A DNA stretch of 64,000 nt from Burkholderia sp. GAS332 (GTDB taxonomy: Bacteria; Pseudomonadota; Gammaproteobacteria; Burkholderiales; Burkholderiaceae): positions 4,836,001 to 4,900,000 of the forward strand of contig FSRV01000001.1 in assembly GCA_900142905.1 (NCBI GenBank), written 5' to 3'. Made by a program: the position numbers and the translations under genes. This document shows, piece after piece, positions 10,630 through 19,881 of this stretch; the first letter of the stretch is position 1, and every line of letters starts with the position of its first letter. The notes below the pieces were generated by a model. That model was not told the DNA's origin. It made no database searches and saw only the letters and a list, made by a program, of their open reading frames with translations.

Positions 10630-10660
10630 GAAGACGGCGCGCCATCGGCGCGTCGTCTTC
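10630..10660 (+). terminator. Hairpin terminator downstream of the DLH gene
   Basis: GAAGACGGCGCGCC pairs with GGCGCGTCGTCTTC (one wobble) around a 3-base loop, followed by TTCC. The stem is strong but the T tail is weak. Confidence 0.55.
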
Positions 10661-10768
10661 TTCCATGCGTATCGATGAACCGGGGACGACGAGACGTTTG
10701 GCCAAGCCGCTCATCATGCGCATAGGCAACCGGCAGACTCAACACTCGATAGCGAGGGCCCCTCCGTC

Positions 10769-12289
10769 GTGCAATCAGACTATCTCGCCCATGACGCCAT
10801 CGGCCTCGCCGAACTGGTTCGAAGCCGCGAAGTAAGTGCGCGCGAGTTGCTGGACATCGCGATCTCCCGCACCGAGGCGGTCAATCCCGCGATCAATGCG
10901 ATTGTCCTGAAGGACTACGATGCAGCGCGTCAGCGTGCCTCGCGTGACGATGCGAGCAGAGCAAATGGCGCGAACCGAACGGATGACGGAAGCGCGCAAG
11001 CAGCGCTCGCGGGCGTGCCCTATCTGATCAAGGATCTGGGCGCCGCGATCGCCGGGCTGCGCATGGCGATGGGCAGCCGCCACTACCGGCACTTCATTCC
11101 TACCCAGGACGCACCGGTCGTCACGCTCGCGAAAGCGGCCGGCCTCAACATCTTCGCCAAGACCAGCACCTCCGAACTCGGCCAGATGCCTTATACGGAG
11201 CCCGAATTGTTCGGCGCGTGCCGCAATCCGTGGAATCTAGACCACACACCCGGCGGCTCAAGCGGCGGGGCGGCCGCGGCGGTCGCCGCAGGCATTGTGC
11301 CGCTCGCGCATGCGTCGGACGGCGGCGGCTCGATCCGCATTCCCGCTTCATGTTGCGGGCTGTTCGGCCTCAAGCCTTCCCGTGGACGTGTGCCGCGCGC
11401 GACGCCGACCGCCGCGGCCGGTGAACTCGGCATCGATCACGCGGTATCGCGCAGCGTGCGCGACAGTGCGCTGCTGCTCGACCTGCTGGCGGGCAACGCG
11501 GACCGGCCGACCGGCGCGCCGGGCACGTTTCTCGGCGCAAGCCGCGAGCCCTGCAAGCCGTTGAACATCGCCTACGTCACCGATTCGATGCTGTCGCCCT
11601 CGCTCTCGGCTGACTCGCGCGCCGCACTCGAAGACGCCGCGCAACTCGCCAGTTCGCTAGGCCATAACATCGAACCGGTTTCGCTCGACATCGATTTCGC
11701 GGCAGTTCGCCATGCGTTCCTGATGCTCTGGTCGGTGACGGCGGAAGAAATGGTGTTGCACGCCGATCGCGTGACCGGCCGCAAACCGCTGCGCGACGAA
11801 TTCGAAATCTCGACGTGGGCCATGGCGCATGTCGGCCGCAAACTCGGCGAGCGCGGCCTGCCCGCCGCGCTCGAAGAACAGCGCCGCATTACCGAACGCC
11901 TCACCGATTTGCTGAGCCGCTATGACGTGCTCCTGTGCGCGACGCTCGCCGGCGCGCCGATCAAGATCGGCGAAATGCACCCCACCTCCGCGGAGCGCAT
12001 GCAGATGCGCGCCGTCACGGCGATGCCGCTCGAAGCGCTGGTGAAGAAAATGCTGACCGAAGCGTCGAACAAGGCGTTCGCATGGGCGGGGTGCACCGAG
12101 TTGTTCAATCTGAGCGGACAACCGGCGATGTCGGTGCCGCTGTTTTGGAACGCGCGCGGGCTGCCTGTCGGCGTGCAGTTCGCCACGCGTATCGGCGGTG
12201 AAGCGACGCTGTTGCGACTAGCCACGCAACTCGAAGCGGCGCGGCCGTGGTTCGACAAACGGCCACCGTTGATCCCGGCGCGCAGCTAG
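10769..12289 (+). CDS. Amidase (amidase-signature family)
   Basis: 506 residues with a GTG start. The amidase-signature triad is in place: Lys88 in YLIKDLG, the cis-Ser in [15 protein letters not shown] (about 161-175) and the nucleophile Ser188 in [14 protein letters not shown]. The family hydrolyses carboxamides to acid and ammonia, and includes 6-aminohexanoate-cyclic-dimer hydrolase and GatA-like enzymes. The absence of gatB/gatC nearby argues for a catabolic amidase rather than a tRNA amidotransferase. It converges on the MHS symporter gene, and their stops are only about 70 bases apart. Confidence 0.9.
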   Translation: MQSDYLAHDAIGLAELVRSREVSARELLDIAISRTEAVNPAINAIVLKDYDAARQRASRDDASRANGANRTDDGSAQAALAGVPYLIKDLGAAIAGLRMAMGSRHYRHFIPTQDAPVVTLAKAAGLNIFAKTSTSELGQMPYTEPELFGACRNPWNLDHTPGGSSGGAAAAVAAGIVPLAHASDGGGSIRIPASCCGLFGLKPSRGRVPRATPTAAAGELGIDHAVSRSVRDSALLLDLLAGNADRPTGAPGTFLGASREPCKPLNIAYVTDSMLSPSLSADSRAALEDAAQLASSLGHNIEPVSLDIDFAAVRHAFLMLWSVTAEEMVLHADRVTGRKPLRDEFEISTWAMAHVGRKLGERGLPAALEEQRRITERLTDLLSRYDVLLCATLAGAPIKIGEMHPTSAERMQMRAVTAMPLEALVKKMLTEASNKAFAWAGCTELFNLSGQPAMSVPLFWNARGLPVGVQFATRIGGEATLLRLATQLEAARPWFDKRPPLIPARS

Positions 12290-12362
12290 ACGAAGGGGCG
12301 CCCCGGCGTGCCGACTCACGTATCTATTCAGGCAACGACCGACGAATCAACCCTGGCAGACC

Positions 12363-13655
12363 TCAAGCCGGCTTGCGCTGCGCATCGAGATCCGCATGGC
12401 GCTTGCCGGGGATGCAGGCCACCGCAACGATCGACAGTGCCAGTCCGCCCATCACGTAGTAAGTCGGCGCGAGCGGCGAACCTGTGGTGTTGATCAGCCA
12501 CGTCACGACGAAAGGCCCGAAGCCGCCGAACAGCATCACCGCGACGTTGTACGCGAGCGATAAACCAATCGAGCGCACGTTCGCCGGGAACAGTTCGGCG
12601 ATCAAGGCGCCGAACGGTCCGTAGTATCCAGACAGCGTAATCGACAGAAGCGCCTGCACGAGAATCAGTTTCGATACGCTCGGCTCCGCCGCGAGCCACG
12701 CGAACAGCGGGTAGATGATCACGAGCGTCAGGATCAGCGACCACAGCGACAGCCCCTTGCGTCCGATCCGGTCCGACCATGCGCCCGTCAGCGGCGAGAG
12801 CACGGTCAATAGTAGATTGCCGACAATCACGGCGTAAAACGATTGCGCATAAGGCAGCTTCAGCTGCTTGACCGCGAAGGTCGGCAGATAGCTGATCAGC
12901 ACGTAGATCGTCACGGTGAGCGCGATCACCGCGCCGAGTCCGCACAGCACGTCGCGGCTATGGCTCGTGAACACTTCGCCGAGCGTCGCGCGTCGCGCCG
13001 TTTTTTGCGCAAGCAGAAAGACTTCCGAATCAGAGAGATGCCGGCGGATATAAAAACCGATCGGCCCGATGATCAAGCCCAGAATAAACGGTACGCGCCA
13101 GCCCCATGACTTCAACGCCTCAGGCGAGAGGCCGCGCGTGATCAACGCGCCAACCACAGCGCCGAGCAGCAGCGCCGCCGCCTGGCTCGCCATCTGCCAG
13201 CTGCCGTAGAAGCCGCGCTTCGAGAACGGCGCCGCTTCGATCAGCAAAGCCGTGGAGCTGCCGAATTCACCGCCGGCGGAAAAGCCCTGCAGCAAACGCC
13301 CGAGCACGATCATCAAAGGCGCGCCGATACCGATCGCCGAATACGGTGGGGCAATCGCCAGCAGCAGAATGCCGAGCGTCATCAGGGCGATGACGAGCGA
13401 CAGCGCCGCCTTGCGTCCCGCACGATCCGCGTAAAGTCCCAGTACGATGCCGCCGATCGGCCGCATGACAAATGCGACACCGAAAGTTGCGGTGGTCAGC
13501 AGCATCGACGCATAGTCGTTGCCGGCCGGAAAGAACAATTGTGCAATCACCACCGTGAGGAAACCGAACACGGTGAAGTCGTACCATTCGAGCGCATTAC
13601 CGATCACAGCCGCCACGACTGCGCGCGTGTTGAGGCTCCTTGACGCTGGTGCCAT
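12363..13655 (-). CDS. MHS-family MFS symporter (citrate/alpha-ketoglutarate/shikimate type)
   Basis: 430 residues with about 12 membrane helices. GNALEWYDFTVFGF at the first helix, MRPIGGIVLGLYADRAGRKAAL in loop 2-3 and LGRLLQGFSAGGEFGSS identify the metabolite:H+ symporter family (CitA, KgtP, ShiA, ProP). It imports an organic acid or related solute with protons; the substrate cannot be fixed by sequence alone. It is on the minus strand, upstream of nothing obvious, and converges with the amidase gene. Confidence 0.88.
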   Translation of the reverse strand: MAPASRSLNTRAVVAAVIGNALEWYDFTVFGFLTVVIAQLFFPAGNDYASMLLTTATFGVAFVMRPIGGIVLGLYADRAGRKAALSLVIALMTLGILLLAIAPPYSAIGIGAPLMIVLGRLLQGFSAGGEFGSSTALLIEAAPFSKRGFYGSWQMASQAAALLLGAVVGALITRGLSPEALKSWGWRVPFILGLIIGPIGFYIRRHLSDSEVFLLAQKTARRATLGEVFTSHSRDVLCGLGAVIALTVTIYVLISYLPTFAVKQLKLPYAQSFYAVIVGNLLLTVLSPLTGAWSDRIGRKGLSLWSLILTLVIIYPLFAWLAAEPSVSKLILVQALLSITLSGYYGPFGALIAELFPANVRSIGLSLAYNVAVMLFGGFGPFVVTWLINTTGSPLAPTYYVMGGLALSIVAVACIPGKRHADLDAQRKPA

Positions 13656-13801
13656 TCGAGTCTCCAGCCTGCGAAAAATGTCGCGTGGTAAGGCGTCTCA
13701 GCGTAGATGTGCGTTAGCGGCTCAGGGTGAATGAGAAAAATCAGCGGCGGCCGCAGCAATCGGATGGAGTGTAAAGAGCGCGCAAGCTGTTTTCAAGCGG
13801 C

Positions 13802-13836
13802 AAAAAGGCGTCTGTCGCGCAGGGCGGCAGACGCCT
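13802..13836 (-). terminator. Rho-independent terminator after the HiPIP gene
   Basis: AGGCGTCTG pairs with CAGACGCCT across a 13-base loop. On the minus strand it is followed by TTTTTG. Confidence 0.78.
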
Positions 13837-13917
13837 CGATGATCGGACCGCAGTCCGGCGCCGCGATGTTGCGGCGCATTGGCCGCGACACTGAGCGTGT
13901 GCGCGGCCGGAACACAA

Positions 13918-14229
13918 TCAGGCCTTCTTGTTATATGCGCTGCACCAACCCTTGCTCGCGACCTGCTTGCCCGCGAACATCGGGCAGCCGGCGTAGGCGT
14001 CGGTCGGCTTGCCTTGATAGAAACTGCAGTTGCCGCAGTCCTGGCCCGCTACGTACTTCGCGAACTTGGCCTTGTCGACTTTGGTCGCGTCGGCTTTGTA
14101 ACCGAGCGCTTGTGCGGTCGGATCGGTCTCGGCGACCTTCGGTGCGTCGGCAAAAGCCTGGCGCGACAGGGCAAAGGTGGATGCCACACCAATGCTGGTG
14201 ATCAAAAACGTACGACGGGAAGATTTCAT
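13918..14229 (-). CDS. High-potential iron-sulfur protein (HiPIP)
   Basis: 103 residues with an N-terminal twin-arginine-like signal (SRRTFLITSIG, cleavage near QAFA). Four cysteines at 65, 68, 82 and 96 in the pattern CGNC...GCPMF...GWC bind one [4Fe-4S] cluster. HiPIPs are periplasmic one-electron carriers between the cytochrome bc1 complex and terminal oxidases or other acceptors. The gene is monocistronic, with its own terminator and a plain promoter gap of about 200 bases on its left flank in transcription terms. Confidence 0.95.
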   Translation of the reverse strand: MKSSRRTFLITSIGVASTFALSRQAFADAPKVAETDPTAQALGYKADATKVDKAKFAKYVAGQDCGNCSFYQGKPTDAYAGCPMFAGKQVASKGWCSAYNKKA

Positions 14230-14428
14230 GGGGACTCACTCCATTTATATTGAACTGATCGCCGTTCTCGTGACAGCGGTCCCCAAGGATAGCAACGAAG
14301 CCGTCGTGCGTGACGGCTCAAATGATAGAGATAAGCGAATTGGTACGACGCCGCGCCCGAATCTCGAGCGCGGCATGCCGGTTAAACGCGTGGCGTAAGA
14401 ACCCGGGTGAAAACCCGGGGTGCGACGA

Positions 14429-15535
14429 TTAGGCGCGCCCGCTCAATTCGCACACGCGCTGCGCGATCGCCAGCGAGGCCGTCAATCCCGGCGACTCGAT
14501 ACCGAACAGATTGACGAGCCCGCGCACACCATGCGCGGCCGGCCCCTGGATCACAAAGTCGGCGGCGGGCTCGCCTGGGCCGGAAAGCTTCGGACGAATC
14601 CCTGCATAGGCGGGCTGCAAGGCATCGTCGGGAAGCGCGGGCCAGTACGCGCGAATCGCCGCGTAAAAGGAATCCGCACGATGCGGGTCGACGTCGTAAT
14701 TGATCACGTCGACCCATTCGACGTCGGGACCGAAGCGCGCCTGGCCGCCGAGATCGATCGTCAGATGCACGCCGAGACCGGCTTCGTTCGGCATCGGATA
14801 GATCAGGCGGCTGAACGGCGCCCGCCCCGAGATGCTGAAGTAGTTGCCGCGCGCGAGGTAGAGCGGTGGCACATGGCGCGCGTCGAGGCCGCGAATCGTG
14901 CGCGCCAGCGCGTTCGCCTGCAAGCCGGCGCTGTTGATCACACAGGCGGCGCTGATCGTGGTCGGCGCGCCGCCACCCACCTTGATGATGAAGCGGCCGT
15001 TGCTCGCTTCGATCGCCTCGACCGGCGCATGGAACGCACACACCGCGCCGTCGCGCTCGGCGTCGCCCTGAATCGCCAGCATCAGCTGGTGACTATCGAC
15101 GATGCCCGTCTGCGGCGAGAACACGGCCTCCACACATTCGAGCGCGGGCTCGAGCGCTTGCGCCTGGTCGCCGTTGATCCGCATCAGGTCGAGTACGCCG
15201 TTCTCGCGCCCCTTCGCCATGATGCTTTCGAGCTGAGGAATCTGGTTGCGCGAGGTGGCCACCAGTAGTTTGCCGCAGCGCGAATGCGGCACGTTGTGCT
15301 CGACGCAGTAGTCGTAGAGCATCTCGCGGCCGCGCACACAGAGCGCCGCTTTCAGTGAGCCACGCGGATAGTAGATCCCCGCGTGAATCACCTCGCTATT
15401 GCGCGAGCTGGTGCCCACGCCGATCGCTTCCGCCGCTTCCAGCACGATCACCTCGCGCCCGCGCGCCGCCAGTGCCCGCGCCACCGCGAGACCGATCACG
15501 CCTGCGCCGATCACTACACATTCGATTTGATCCAT
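14429..15535 (-). CDS. FAD-dependent oxidoreductase, L-2-hydroxyglutarate oxidase (LhgO)-like
   Basis: 368 residues in the DAO fold. The FAD dinucleotide motif [17 protein letters not shown] is followed by [21 protein letters not shown], which is characteristic of the LhgO/YgaF group, and the C-terminal segment [20 protein letters not shown]. LhgO oxidises L-2-hydroxyglutarate to 2-oxoglutarate and passes electrons to the quinone pool; this assignment rests on family resemblance. It lies alone on the minus strand downstream of the AAA gene, separated by two hairpins. Confidence 0.85.
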   Translation of the reverse strand: MDQIECVVIGAGVIGLAVARALAARGREVIVLEAAEAIGVGTSSRNSEVIHAGIYYPRGSLKAALCVRGREMLYDYCVEHNVPHSRCGKLLVATSRNQIPQLESIMAKGRENGVLDLMRINGDQAQALEPALECVEAVFSPQTGIVDSHQLMLAIQGDAERDGAVCAFHAPVEAIEASNGRFIIKVGGGAPTTISAACVINSAGLQANALARTIRGLDARHVPPLYLARGNYFSISGRAPFSRLIYPMPNEAGLGVHLTIDLGGQARFGPDVEWVDVINYDVDPHRADSFYAAIRAYWPALPDDALQPAYAGIRPKLSGPGEPAADFVIQGPAAHGVRGLVNLFGIESPGLTASLAIAQRVCELSGRA

Positions 15536-15971
15536 GTCCCTTGACGCGGCTAACCTCGCCGCGCGCTGCCTCGTTCACCCGATATCCATGAAGACAGAGT
15601 GCGGCTATCGAGGACCGCACACCGCTCGCTGTCGAACATACCTGGCCTGACGCAACCGCTTTTGCAAAATTGTACGACGCTGCACAGACAGAAATGCCCG
15701 CAGTCGGACGACTGCGGGCATTCGGTCTTGAGCAGGTCTGAAACGTATGGGCCGGACAGGATTAGTGTACGCCGTCGACGGTCGCCACGCTCGATCTTCG
15801 CGGGCACGGCGCGGTCTGGTGCCGTGCGGTGACGCGTGGTGACGTGCAATCACATCTCATAATTAGCAACAATTGTCGCAGCATTCATCGTGTTTCCTGC
15901 GTAGACGCCCGATTTGGGGCCATAAAAAAGCCGCCAGAAGGCGGCTTTCAAGCAAAAAAGGGCAAAAAACC
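15536..15971. other. Intergenic region with two strong hairpins
   Basis: No gene is supported. It contains an isolated perfect hairpin (13-bp stem AATGCCCGCAGTC, loop GGAC, 15693-15722) without a clear T run on either strand, and the terminator of the AAA gene at 15924-15948. Confidence 0.5.
15924..15948 (-). terminator. Rho-independent terminator after the AAA gene
   Basis: AAAGCCGCC (15927-15935) pairs with GGCGGCTTT (15940-15948) around AGAA. On the minus strand the 3' arm ends in six T residues. Confidence 0.88.
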
Positions 15972-16949
15972 TCAAAAACCGATCGGTTTCCGGCGATTTC
16001 CGTGATCCAGACGGATGTCGTCGGCTTCGATCCGATCCCGTCCGGCGATACGCGCCGCGCCGAAGCCATTCAGAATCGCGCGCCGCATTTCACGGGGCGA
16101 TGCCAGCTTCAGCGCATCGAGCGCGGCGTCGCCGAGCGTTTCGGGAAAGCGCAGCCCCCAGTTATGCGCCGAGCGAATCTCGTCGTAGATCGATTGCGCG
16201 ATACGGCGTGCGCCGTCACGATCCGGCGGCGGAATCTCGTACACGTTCATCCGATTCAGGATGGGCTCCGGGATCGAGCGCTCGTCGTTCGCCGTCGCGA
16301 TCCAGATCACGTGGCCGGCATTGATCGGAATCTCGGCGAATTCGTCGATGAAGGTCTGCGCCGTGTCGTGCTCCAGCAGCGCGTAAAGCGCGCCGAGCGG
16401 ATCGTATTGCGAATCGCCGGTGGCCTTGTCAATTTCGTCGACAGCGATCACAGGATTCGCGTAGCTGCCGTTCACCAGCGCATCGAACACCTTGCCCGGC
16501 TTCGCGTTCTTCCACTGCGACGAGGCGCCCGACAAAATCCACCCCGCCGTCAGCGAACTCATCGCCACGTATTGATAGGCGGTACCGAGCAGGCGCGCCA
16601 ACTGCTTGGCAAAGTGCGTCTTGCCGATACCGGGGTCGCCGAGCAGCAGGATCGGCATCAGTTCGAGCCGGTCTTCAGTCTCGAGACACAAGGCGACCTG
16701 CTTGCGGATGTCGTCGAGCGGTGCTGAAAAGTTGGGCAGCGCATCGATCAGATCGTCGATCGAGGGCATCCGGTTCGGCTTGACGCAGAAGCGCAGATTG
16801 CCGGTTTTCAACATCTTTTCGTAAGTGGCGCGCAGCGCCTCGTTCGCGCCTTCGCCGAGATCGTTCAGCGCGTGCTCGACCTGATCGAGGTCGTACACCC
16901 GGCTGAAAGACGCTACGGCAATTTCCTGTTTGACCATTGCTGTTGTCAT
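15972..16949 (-). CDS. Lon-like AAA+ ATPase without protease domain
   Basis: 325 residues. Walker A is GDPGIGKT at about 104-111 and Walker B is VIAVDEIDKA. The sensor-1 region reads HVIWIATANDERSIPEPILNRMNV, as in the Lon AAA module, followed by a helical lid (ASPREMRRAILNGFGAAR). The protein ends where the Lon peptidase domain would begin, so it is a stand-alone ATPase. It is probably an unfoldase or remodelling factor with an unknown client. It is monocistronic, with its own terminator. Confidence 0.8.
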   Translation of the reverse strand: MTTAMVKQEIAVASFSRVYDLDQVEHALNDLGEGANEALRATYEKMLKTGNLRFCVKPNRMPSIDDLIDALPNFSAPLDDIRKQVALCLETEDRLELMPILLLGDPGIGKTHFAKQLARLLGTAYQYVAMSSLTAGWILSGASSQWKNAKPGKVFDALVNGSYANPVIAVDEIDKATGDSQYDPLGALYALLEHDTAQTFIDEFAEIPINAGHVIWIATANDERSIPEPILNRMNVYEIPPPDRDGARRIAQSIYDEIRSAHNWGLRFPETLGDAALDALKLASPREMRRAILNGFGAARIAGRDRIEADDIRLDHGNRRKPIGF

Positions 16950-17216
16950 GATTCACCCCGTCTCACTGGCCCTGCTGCTGCGGCGCCTGGTGGGCGCCGT
17001 TTCAAGTCCAGTGTAGCGAGGCCATATTCGTGTGCAAGCCAGCAGTCGTACGGCTCTGCTGCTAACAACGGCTTGTTTTCAGCAACGGCCGCCCCATCTG
17101 AAATGCAGGTTTGCTGAACCCGGCCCCGGTTGAAATGTCAGAAAGGCGTTCCGCCCATCAGGCGTAAGATGGCCTTCTGACTACTCCGCCGGACGCAGTG
17201 ACCGGAAAATCCTTCT

Positions 17217-17720
17217 ATGTGGAAAACCAGTATCGCGGCCGTGCTCGCCGCCGCGCTGTTCGGCACTTCGCTGCTTGCGAACGCGCAAGGATCGACCCAG
17301 CAGGTGGTGCAATGGCAGTTGCAGGTCGTGCGCGACGGCCAGCAGATCGATTCCTTCGACGGCACCACCACCGTCGGCCAGGCGCGCACCGACACGCATC
17401 ACAAGATGGTGCAGCATAACGTCGGCTGTAAAGACCAGCCCGGCGGCAGCATCGATCTGGCGCGCACGCTGACGATCTCGCCGCTGCAGGCGGATGCGAA
17501 TTCGGTCACGCTGTCGGTCGATGCCCAGGAAACATTCGAGGAAGACACCGCGCAGCAAACCGATACCGGCTGCAAGCTGCCGCCGCAACCGCGTCAGGTG
17601 AGCGCGAGCCATCCCGGCCTGAAGGTGCCGGCCGGCCAGTGGACCAGTTGGACAATCGTCGACAAGGATCCGAACCTGGTCTATCGGGTGCGTGCGAGTC
17701 TTGCGAACAGCCCGAGTTAA
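17217..17720 (+). CDS. Exported protein of unknown function
   Basis: 167 residues with a Sec signal peptide (MWKTSIAAVLAAALFGTSLLANAQ). The mature part is beta-rich and polar, with two cysteines (HNVGC and DTGC) that could form a disulfide. No family is recognised. The imperfect inverted repeat TCAGAAAGGC...GCCTTCTGA just upstream (about 17137-17180) may be a regulatory or transcript structure. The next gene starts 74 bases after its stop on the same strand and may be co-transcribed. Confidence 0.72.
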   Translation: MWKTSIAAVLAAALFGTSLLANAQGSTQQVVQWQLQVVRDGQQIDSFDGTTTVGQARTDTHHKMVQHNVGCKDQPGGSIDLARTLTISPLQADANSVTLSVDAQETFEEDTAQQTDTGCKLPPQPRQVSASHPGLKVPAGQWTSWTIVDKDPNLVYRVRASLANSPS

Positions 17721-17793
17721 GGCACACCCGCGCGAACCAACGCGAACTCAGGCGAATAACCAAAGCCTCAACAGAACACGTGGACAACGCGGT

Positions 17794-18591
17794 ATGCGAA
17801 ACCCAGAAGAATTGATCCGCGAGAGCGTCGCGCCCAAGGATTTCATTGCGGTGAGCTGGAATCTGCACAAAGGCCGCACACCGCTCGGTTTTCAGGCGTG
17901 GCAGGCGATGCAGCGCTGGGTTCAGTCGACCCATGCGGACGCGTATTTTTTACAGGAAGCGATGGCGCGGCGCATGCCCTCGCCGATCCTGGCAAGTAGT
18001 TTCGGCTCACCGCTCGCCGATCCGTTGAGCGATGTCTGGCACTGCCAGGCCACCGAAATCGCACGCGCGGCCGAACTCGAAATCGCGCTGGGGCCGAACG
18101 TGTTCAAGCCTTCGTGGCGGCATGGCAATGCGATTTTGTCGCCGCATCCACTCGATCTCGGCGGACGCTGGGATATCTCCGCGCATCGCTTCGAAAAGCG
18201 CGGCTTGCTGGTGGCGCGGGCCACCTTCGGCGGTCATTCGGTCACGTTGCTGTGTGCGCATCTCGCGCTCACGCGCGCGGCGCGCTTGCGACAGATGAAC
18301 TGGATCGCGCACTGGATCGCGAAGGAAGCGCCGGAAGGTCCGCTGGTGCTGGCTGGCGACTTCAACGACTGGCGCAACGACTCGGTGCCGCTCTTCGCCG
18401 AACACGGCTTGCAGGAAGTGGCGACGCTGCTCGGCGAATCGGGCCGCACGTTCCCCGCCTTCTCGCCGGCGCTCGCGCTCGACAAGATGTTCGTGCGCGG
18501 CATGCAGCCGATCGAATGGATCCAGCCGACGCAGGAAACCGCGTGGCTGTCAGATCACTTGCCGTATATGGCGCGTTTGCGAGTGGATTGA
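17794..18591 (+). CDS. Endonuclease/exonuclease/phosphatase (EEP) family protein
   Basis: 265 residues from the ATG at 17794; an upstream in-frame start overlaps the previous gene and lacks a ribosome site. Family motifs are VSWNLHKG at the start, YFLQEAM with the metal-binding Glu, LAGDFNDW with the Asp-Asn pair, and LSDHLPY at the end with the catalytic Asp-His. It is a Mg-dependent hydrolase of phosphodiesters in nucleic acid or lipid. Its stop and that of the converging epimerase gene are two bases apart. Confidence 0.88.
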   Translation: MRNPEELIRESVAPKDFIAVSWNLHKGRTPLGFQAWQAMQRWVQSTHADAYFLQEAMARRMPSPILASSFGSPLADPLSDVWHCQATEIARAAELEIALGPNVFKPSWRHGNAILSPHPLDLGGRWDISAHRFEKRGLLVARATFGGHSVTLLCAHLALTRAARLRQMNWIAHWIAKEAPEGPLVLAGDFNDWRNDSVPLFAEHGLQEVATLLGESGRTFPAFSPALALDKMFVRGMQPIEWIQPTQETAWLSDHLPYMARLRVD

Positions 18592-18592
18592 A

Positions 18593-19573
18593 CTAGCCTC
18601 TTCGCGGCGTCCATTCCAGCGTCGCGGCGATCTCCTCGCCCGGCTGCAACACGCAGCCGCCCACCTGCTCCTGCATGCCGGCCGCGTTGAAGCAATCGGT
18701 GGTATTCGTCACCGGTTCCACGCACAGTTGCGCGTCGTTGGCCGGCGCGAATACCACCATATGATCGAAGGGCGCGTCGGCGGTCATCGTCAGTTGGCGG
18801 TGTTCGTCGGGCCATGCAATCGTCGCCTCGCGCGACCAGTTAGCGAAGTTGTTGTCGAGCGCGAACGCGTCCGGCGATAGGCCGTCTCGCAGCGCCTCGA
18901 TCGCGGGGTGGGGACCGAGATGCGTGGGCAGCACGTCGGCGTCGGCATGCCACATGGCTTGCACATGCGCGTAGACGCGGGTCTGCGCGGTGCGCGGATA
19001 GTACGGGTGATGGCCCATGCCGAAGGGCATCGGCCGGTCGCCGAGGTTCTGGGCAGACAACGTGATGCGCAGCGCGCCGCCGATCAGCTCGATGCGTTGC
19101 TGCGCGCGATAGCGAAACGGCCAATCGCCGGGCTGCTGCGAATCCGGTTCGTGTTCGAAGTGCAATTCCACTGAGCTTTCCGTGCGCGCCCCCACCTGCC
19201 AGGGATGCCGCCACGCATTGCCGTGCAGCGCATGCGCAAAACGTAAGTCATTGCCGTTCAGATCGACGATGCCGCCGTCGAACTGGAAGCGCGCGTCGCG
19301 AATCCGGTTGCAGTAGGGAAAAAGCGGGAAGCTCGCCATGCGCAGCGGATCGCATTCATCGAACGCCGCTTGCGTGGCCGGCCGCAGCCAATGCAGCGGG
19401 CCTTCGGGCGTCGACTCGTAGTAAGCCGCCAGCGCGCCGCCGACTTCAGGCGCGATCACCACGCGCATGGCGCCTGCCACCAGCGCGACAAGCGCCGGCG
19501 CGATCACGGGGTCGTCGAGCCACGTGAGCTCGGTTGCGAACGGCCGGACCGGATTCAAGGAAACGTCGCGCAT
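18593..19573 (-). CDS. Aldose 1-epimerase (galactose mutarotase family)
   Basis: 326 residues from the ATG at 19573; a longer frame starting at 19738 would run across the LacI operator and is rejected. Typical marks are MASFPLFPYCNRIRDARF, the His-containing FAHALHGNAWRHPW, and MPFGMGHHPYYP. It interconverts alpha and beta anomers of aldohexoses in the cytoplasm. It is divergent from the LacI-type regulator and the galactofuranose-type importer and shares an operator-bearing gap with them, so it probably belongs to the same sugar regulon. Confidence 0.88.
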   Translation of the reverse strand: MRDVSLNPVRPFATELTWLDDPVIAPALVALVAGAMRVVIAPEVGGALAAYYESTPEGPLHWLRPATQAAFDECDPLRMASFPLFPYCNRIRDARFQFDGGIVDLNGNDLRFAHALHGNAWRHPWQVGARTESSVELHFEHEPDSQQPGDWPFRYRAQQRIELIGGALRITLSAQNLGDRPMPFGMGHHPYYPRTAQTRVYAHVQAMWHADADVLPTHLGPHPAIEALRDGLSPDAFALDNNFANWSREATIAWPDEHRQLTMTADAPFDHMVVFAPANDAQLCVEPVTNTTDCFNAAGMQEQVGGCVLQPGEEIAATLEWTPRRG

Positions 19574-19712
19574 GGTCAGAAAAGGCGGGGGCTCAGGCGG
19601 ACGGCGGCATGAACGCGCATCGATGTCTCCTATGACGTGCCGCGCACAGCGCGCGACCGGCGAACCGTCAGGGTCCGCGCGACCGAGAATCGCACGCCAA
19701 AGCGGATCGGTC

Positions 19713-19734
19713 AATATTATTAGTAATAAATTGC
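19713..19734. promoter_or_regulatory. LacI-type operator 1
   Basis: TTATTA-G-TAATAA (19717-19729) is a perfect inverted repeat around a central G, flanked by CAAT and ATTG. It sits between the divergent epimerase and regulator genes. Confidence 0.65.
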
Positions 19735-19801
19735 TCATAATACGGCCGCCAACGCCTTAACAAACTCCCAAAATGGCGGGTTAGCGCGCGTTGCCGCGCG
19801 C

Positions 19802-19818
19802 ATATTATTAGTGGTACC
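19802..19818. promoter_or_regulatory. LacI-type operator 2 (half-conserved)
   Basis: TATTATTAGTGGTACC repeats the left half of operator 1. Its central G at 19811 lies 88 bases from that of operator 1, a spacing that would allow DNA looping. Confidence 0.5.
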
Positions 19819-19881
19819 GTCAGCACCACAAATGCCACCGGCATGCCCCTGCTTTCGCGCCACTGCAACGCGGCCCGCACA

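Noticed and set aside
18593..19738. Longer version of the aldose 1-epimerase starting at 19738
   Set aside because: The added 55 residues cross the LacI operator and lack family resemblance; the ATG at 19573 starts near the family N-terminus.
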